Shown: positions 61,525-64,000 of the stretch, piece by piece
How positions within the stretch are numbered: position 1 is the first letter of the stretch
How the letters are laid out: each line of letters starts with the position of its first letter
DNA from: Cystobacter fuscus
GTDB taxonomy: Bacteria; Myxococcota; Myxococcia; Myxococcales; Myxococcaceae
Direction: 5' to 3'
DNA length: 64,000 nucleotides
Assembly: GCF_002305875.1 (NCBI RefSeq)
Contig: NZ_CP022098.1
Span: forward strand, 2,418,001 to 2,482,000
Made by a program: the position numbers and the translations under genes
The notes under the pieces: model-generated
Told to the model about the DNA's origin: nothing
The model's input: only the letters and a program-made list of their open reading frames with translations
Database searches by the model: none

Positions 61525-62550
61525 ATGCCACTCCCCATGGATGTCCGAGTCCTCGAGCTTCCCCTGCGCCACGCGTGGACGATCGCGCGAGGGACGAGCA
61601 CCTTCAAACGCAACGTCATCGTCGAGCTGCGCGCGGACGGCGTGGTGGGTCGGGGCGAAGCGGCGCCGAACGTGCGTTACGGGGAGTCCGCCGACACCGT
61701 GACGGAGGCGCTCGGGCGGCTCGCTCCGGCGCTCGAGGGGGACCCATGGCACTTCCGGATCCTCTCCGAGCGCATCGACGAGGCCCTGCCGGGAAACCAT
61801 GCGGCCAAGGCGGCGTTGGACGTGGCTCTGCATGACCTGGCGGGCAAGCGGCTGGGGGTTCCGCTCTACCGGATGCTGGGGTTGGATCCGGCGCGCATGC
61901 CGATCACCTCCTTCTCCATCGGCATCGACGACGCGCAGACACTGGCGCGCAAGGTGCGCGAGGCGGAGCCGTATCCGGTGCTCAAGGTGAAGCTGGGTGC
62001 ACAGGCGGTGCGCGAGACCTTCGGCGCGGTGCGGGATGCCACGTCCAAGGTGGTGCGGGTAGACGCCAACGAGGCGTGGGGCCCCGAGGAAGCGCTGCGT
62101 CACATCGAGTGGCTGGCGGAGCGGGGAGTGGAGTTGGTGGAGCAGCCCTTGCCGGCGGCGGATGTCGAGGGGGCGAAGTGGCTGCGCGAGCGCTCGCCGC
62201 TGCCGCTGGTGGCGGACGAGGCGTTGATGAAGGCCTCGGACGTGCCGCGGCTGGCCGAGGGCTATCACGGCATCAACGTGAAGCTGCAGAAGTGCGGGGG
62301 CATCCGCGAGGCATTGCGCATCATCGAGACGGCGCGCGCCTGTGGGCTGAAGGTGATGTTGGGGTGCATGGTGGAGACGTCGGTGGGGATCGCGGCGGCG
62401 GCGCATCTGGGGCCGATGGCGGACTGGTTGGATCTGGACGGCAACCTGCTGCTGGCGGCGGACCCCTTCCAGGGACACCCGGTGGTGGGTGGGCGCATCC
62501 GCCTGGGGGATGGGCCCGGGCTCGGCGTGGAGCCTCAATCCCAACCATGA
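61525..62550 (+). CDS. L-Ala-D/L-Glu-type dipeptide epimerase
   Basis: 341 residues (MPLPMDVRVLEL; a second Met 4 codons on). Enolase-superfamily barrel: KVKLG (catalytic Lys pair LKVKLG), VDANEAW (Asp), ELVEQPL (Glu), VADEALMK (Asp), NVKLQKCGGI (second catalytic Lys) and GCMVETSVG. This is the muconate-lactonising/dipeptide epimerase group, epimerising L-Ala-D-Glu to L-Ala-L-Glu from recycled murein. The stop overlaps the DUF819 permease start (ATGA). It likely feeds murein peptide catabolism with that permease and perhaps the M20 peptidase. Confidence 0.9.
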   Translation: MPLPMDVRVLELPLRHAWTIARGTSTFKRNVIVELRADGVVGRGEAAPNVRYGESADTVTEALGRLAPALEGDPWHFRILSERIDEALPGNHAAKAALDVALHDLAGKRLGVPLYRMLGLDPARMPITSFSIGIDDAQTLARKVREAEPYPVLKVKLGAQAVRETFGAVRDATSKVVRVDANEAWGPEEALRHIEWLAERGVELVEQPLPAADVEGAKWLRERSPLPLVADEALMKASDVPRLAEGYHGINVKLQKCGGIREALRIIETARACGLKVMLGCMVETSVGIAAAAHLGPMADWLDLDGNLLLAADPFQGHPVVGGRIRLGDGPGLGVEPQSQP

Positions 62551-63749
62551 GTGGTCCGCTCATCCAGGAGCCCATGGCGGTGCTCACGGTGCTGCTGGCC
62601 GTGTTGGCGCTGCTGCTCTTCGTCGAGCGGCACCCGGTGCTCGGGCGCTTCTTCAAGGTCGTGCCTCTGCTGGTGCTCGTCTATTTCATTCCCACGCTGC
62701 TGTCGAACACGGGGGTCATTCCCACACAGTCGCCGCTGTATGGCTTCGTGTCGGCGTACCTGCTGCCCGCGAGCCTGGTGCTCCAGGTGTTGTCGATGGA
62801 CCTGGGAGCCATTGCCCGGCTGGGGCGCAACGCGGTGGTGCCCTTCCTGGCGGGGACGGCGGGCATCATGCTCGGGGGGCCGATCGCCTATCTGCTGCTG
62901 GGGCGGTGGATGCCGGCGGAACTGGGGGAGCAGGCGTGGAAGGGATTGGCGGCGCTGAGTGGCTCGTGGATTGGGGGGAGCGCGAACTTCGTGGCCATCG
63001 GGCGGAGCATCGGGGCGCACGAGGACACGTTGAGCATGATGGTGGTGGTGGACGTGGGGGTGTCGAACCTGTGGACGGCGGTGCTGCTGTGGTTCGCGGG
63101 CCAGGAGTTGAAGATGGACGCGCGCATGGGAGCGGACCGGAAGGCGCTCGATGAGGTGCGCGAGCAGGTGGCGCGCTTCCAGGCCTCGGTGGCGCGGCCC
63201 GTGACGCTGTCGGACCTGGTGTGGATGCTCACCCTGGGACTCGGGACGACGGTGGTGTGCACGGAGGTGGCGAGGCATCTGCCAGACGTGGGCACCTTCA
63301 TCACGGGTTTCACGTGGGTGGTGTTGTTGGTGACGACGGTGGGGGCGGCGATGTCTTTCACCCGTCTGCGAGAGCTGGAGGGGGCGGGGGCGAGCCGGGT
63401 GGGGGCGTTGTTCCTCTACGTGCTGGTGATGACCATCGGGGCCAAGGCGGACTTCCGGCGGTTGCTGGACGCGCCGGCGATGGTGGCGGTGGGGCTGGTG
63501 TGGATGGCGATCCACGCGGGCTTCATCCTGGCGGCGCGGCGGTGGCTGCGCGCGCCCATCTTCTTCGCGGCGGTGGGTTCGCAGGCGAACGTGGGGGGAG
63601 CGGCGTCGTCATCGGTGGTGGCGGCGGCGTTCCATCCCGCGCTGGCGCCCGTGGGCGTCATGCTGGCGGTGGCGGGCTACGTGCTGGGCACCTACGGCGG
63701 GCTCGTGTGCGCGGTGATGCTGGAGCAAGTGTACGGCTTGCTGCATTGA
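62547..63749 (+). CDS. DUF819-family integral membrane protein
   Basis: 400 residues with about 11 membrane helices in a pattern like the YjcL/DUF819 family (GRNAVVPFLAGTAGIMLGGPIAYLLLG, LSGSWIGGSANFVAIGRSIGAHEDTLSMMVVVDVGVSNLWTAVLLWF, VGSQANVGGAASSSVVAAAFHPALAPVGVMLAVAGYVLGTYGGL). The paired Gly/Ser/Asn-rich repeats suggest an inverted-repeat transporter fold. Function unknown in the family. Coupled to the epimerase by ATGA, which suggests transport of peptides or amino acids linked to D-Glu/murein. Confidence 0.85.
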   Translation: MSGPLIQEPMAVLTVLLAVLALLLFVERHPVLGRFFKVVPLLVLVYFIPTLLSNTGVIPTQSPLYGFVSAYLLPASLVLQVLSMDLGAIARLGRNAVVPFLAGTAGIMLGGPIAYLLLGRWMPAELGEQAWKGLAALSGSWIGGSANFVAIGRSIGAHEDTLSMMVVVDVGVSNLWTAVLLWFAGQELKMDARMGADRKALDEVREQVARFQASVARPVTLSDLVWMLTLGLGTTVVCTEVARHLPDVGTFITGFTWVVLLVTTVGAAMSFTRLRELEGAGASRVGALFLYVLVMTIGAKADFRRLLDAPAMVAVGLVWMAIHAGFILAARRWLRAPIFFAAVGSQANVGGAASSSVVAAAFHPALAPVGVMLAVAGYVLGTYGGLVCAVMLEQVYGLLH

Positions 63750-63809
63750 GTGAGTGCCTCGGTAGACGAGGCATTGGATCGCCTGATAAAGCTCAACAGG
63801 GGGGCATGA

Positions 63810-64000
63810 ATGAGCTTTGAGCGGCGGGTTGTCTCGGCATGGCACGGATGGGTCTTGCTGGGCTTGTTGCTGCTGGCCCCAGTATCCTGGGCACAGGTGG
63901 CAGGTACGGCGACTCAGCTGACAGGACGAGTGCTGACCAACACCCCTCCAGGGCCTCAGGACGATACCATCAGGGCTCGGCTCAAGGCCTGTCTGCTCAT
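63810..64000 (+). CDS. Exported protein, 3' end outside the window
   Basis: Begins ATG with AGGGGGG 7 bases upstream: MSFERRVVSAWHGWVLLGLL, continuing with a hydrophobic core and ending LLLAPVSWAQVAGT, a classic signal peptide cleaved near SWA. The mature start TATQLTGRVLTNTPPGPQDDTIRARLKACLL runs to the end of the window. Function not visible. It begins 60 bases after the DUF819 stop. Confidence 0.65.
   Translation, partial: MSFERRVVSAWHGWVLLGLLLLAPVSWAQVAGTATQLTGRVLTNTPPGPQDDTIRARLKACLL

Overview
This is a 64 kb stretch of very GC-rich chromosome with dense genes and strong third-position GC bias. Predicted secreted lipoproteins, eukaryote-type Ser/Thr kinases, histidine kinases with many domains and HEAT/TPR proteins are abundant. 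Together with a myxobacterial-type LexA box before recA, this points to a myxobacterium, most likely a Cystobacter/Archangium/Melittangium-like member of the Cystobacterineae. That assignment is inferred from gene content and was not searched. No rRNA, tRNA, insertion sequence, CRISPR array or replication origin was recognised.

Layout. 1-3.3 kb: end of a metallo-beta-lactamase gene, an Rpn/YhgA-type nuclease, a VOC protein and a TetR regulator. 3.4-6.9 kb: a divergent operon of a Coq4-like protein and two cytochrome P450s behind phased inverted repeats. 7-10.2 kb: nfeD-slipin membrane-quality pair and a marR-membrane protein pair. 10.2-22.2 kb: accessory, secretion-rich region with a 1271-residue GH35 beta-galactosidase, an SDR, small lipoproteins, a PL3 pectate lyase, a low-GC lipoprotein/partner pair, a secreted lipin-like HAD protein and a GH3 beta-glucosidase. 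22.2-32.3 kb: hemerythrin protein, a degraded-looking spot, and three signalling units (Ser/Thr kinase, hybrid histidine kinase, and a kinase with an N-terminal anti-sigma-type zinc finger coupled to a sigma factor). 32.3-39.6 kb: HEAT/HEAT/M23 operon, membrane histidine kinase, ABC transporter. 39.8-43.8 kb: bfd-bfr with a Fur-box candidate, purU, a lone receiver domain, an amidohydrolase and small unknowns. 43.75-51.2 kb: TatD-like hydrolase and gamma-glutamyltransferase, the glmU-glmS amino-sugar operon, and a secreted nuclease. 51.2-57.1 kb: nrdAB class I ribonucleotide reductase under a cobalamin riboswitch, a membrane protein, and recA. 57.3-64 kb: a lipoprotein with repeated cysteine pairs, an M20 peptidase-C39 peptidase pair, dipeptide epimerase-DUF819 permease, and the start of another exported protein.

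How genes work together. Translational coupling by ATGA/GTGA overlap recurs (nfeD-slipin, kinase-sigma, ABC ATPase-permease, bfd-bfr, nrdA-nrdB, epimerase-permease) and helps define functional pairs. The best candidates for something new are four. One is the Coq4/P450/P450 operon, in a lineage thought to use menaquinone. The second is the zinc-finger-kinase-TPR/sigma pair. The third is the low-GC lipoprotein/partner pair at 17.0-18.9 kb, which could be a contact-dependent toxin/immunity unit. The fourth is the seven-repeat paired-cysteine lipoprotein. The cobalamin riboswitch on nrdAB is the clearest regulatory RNA.
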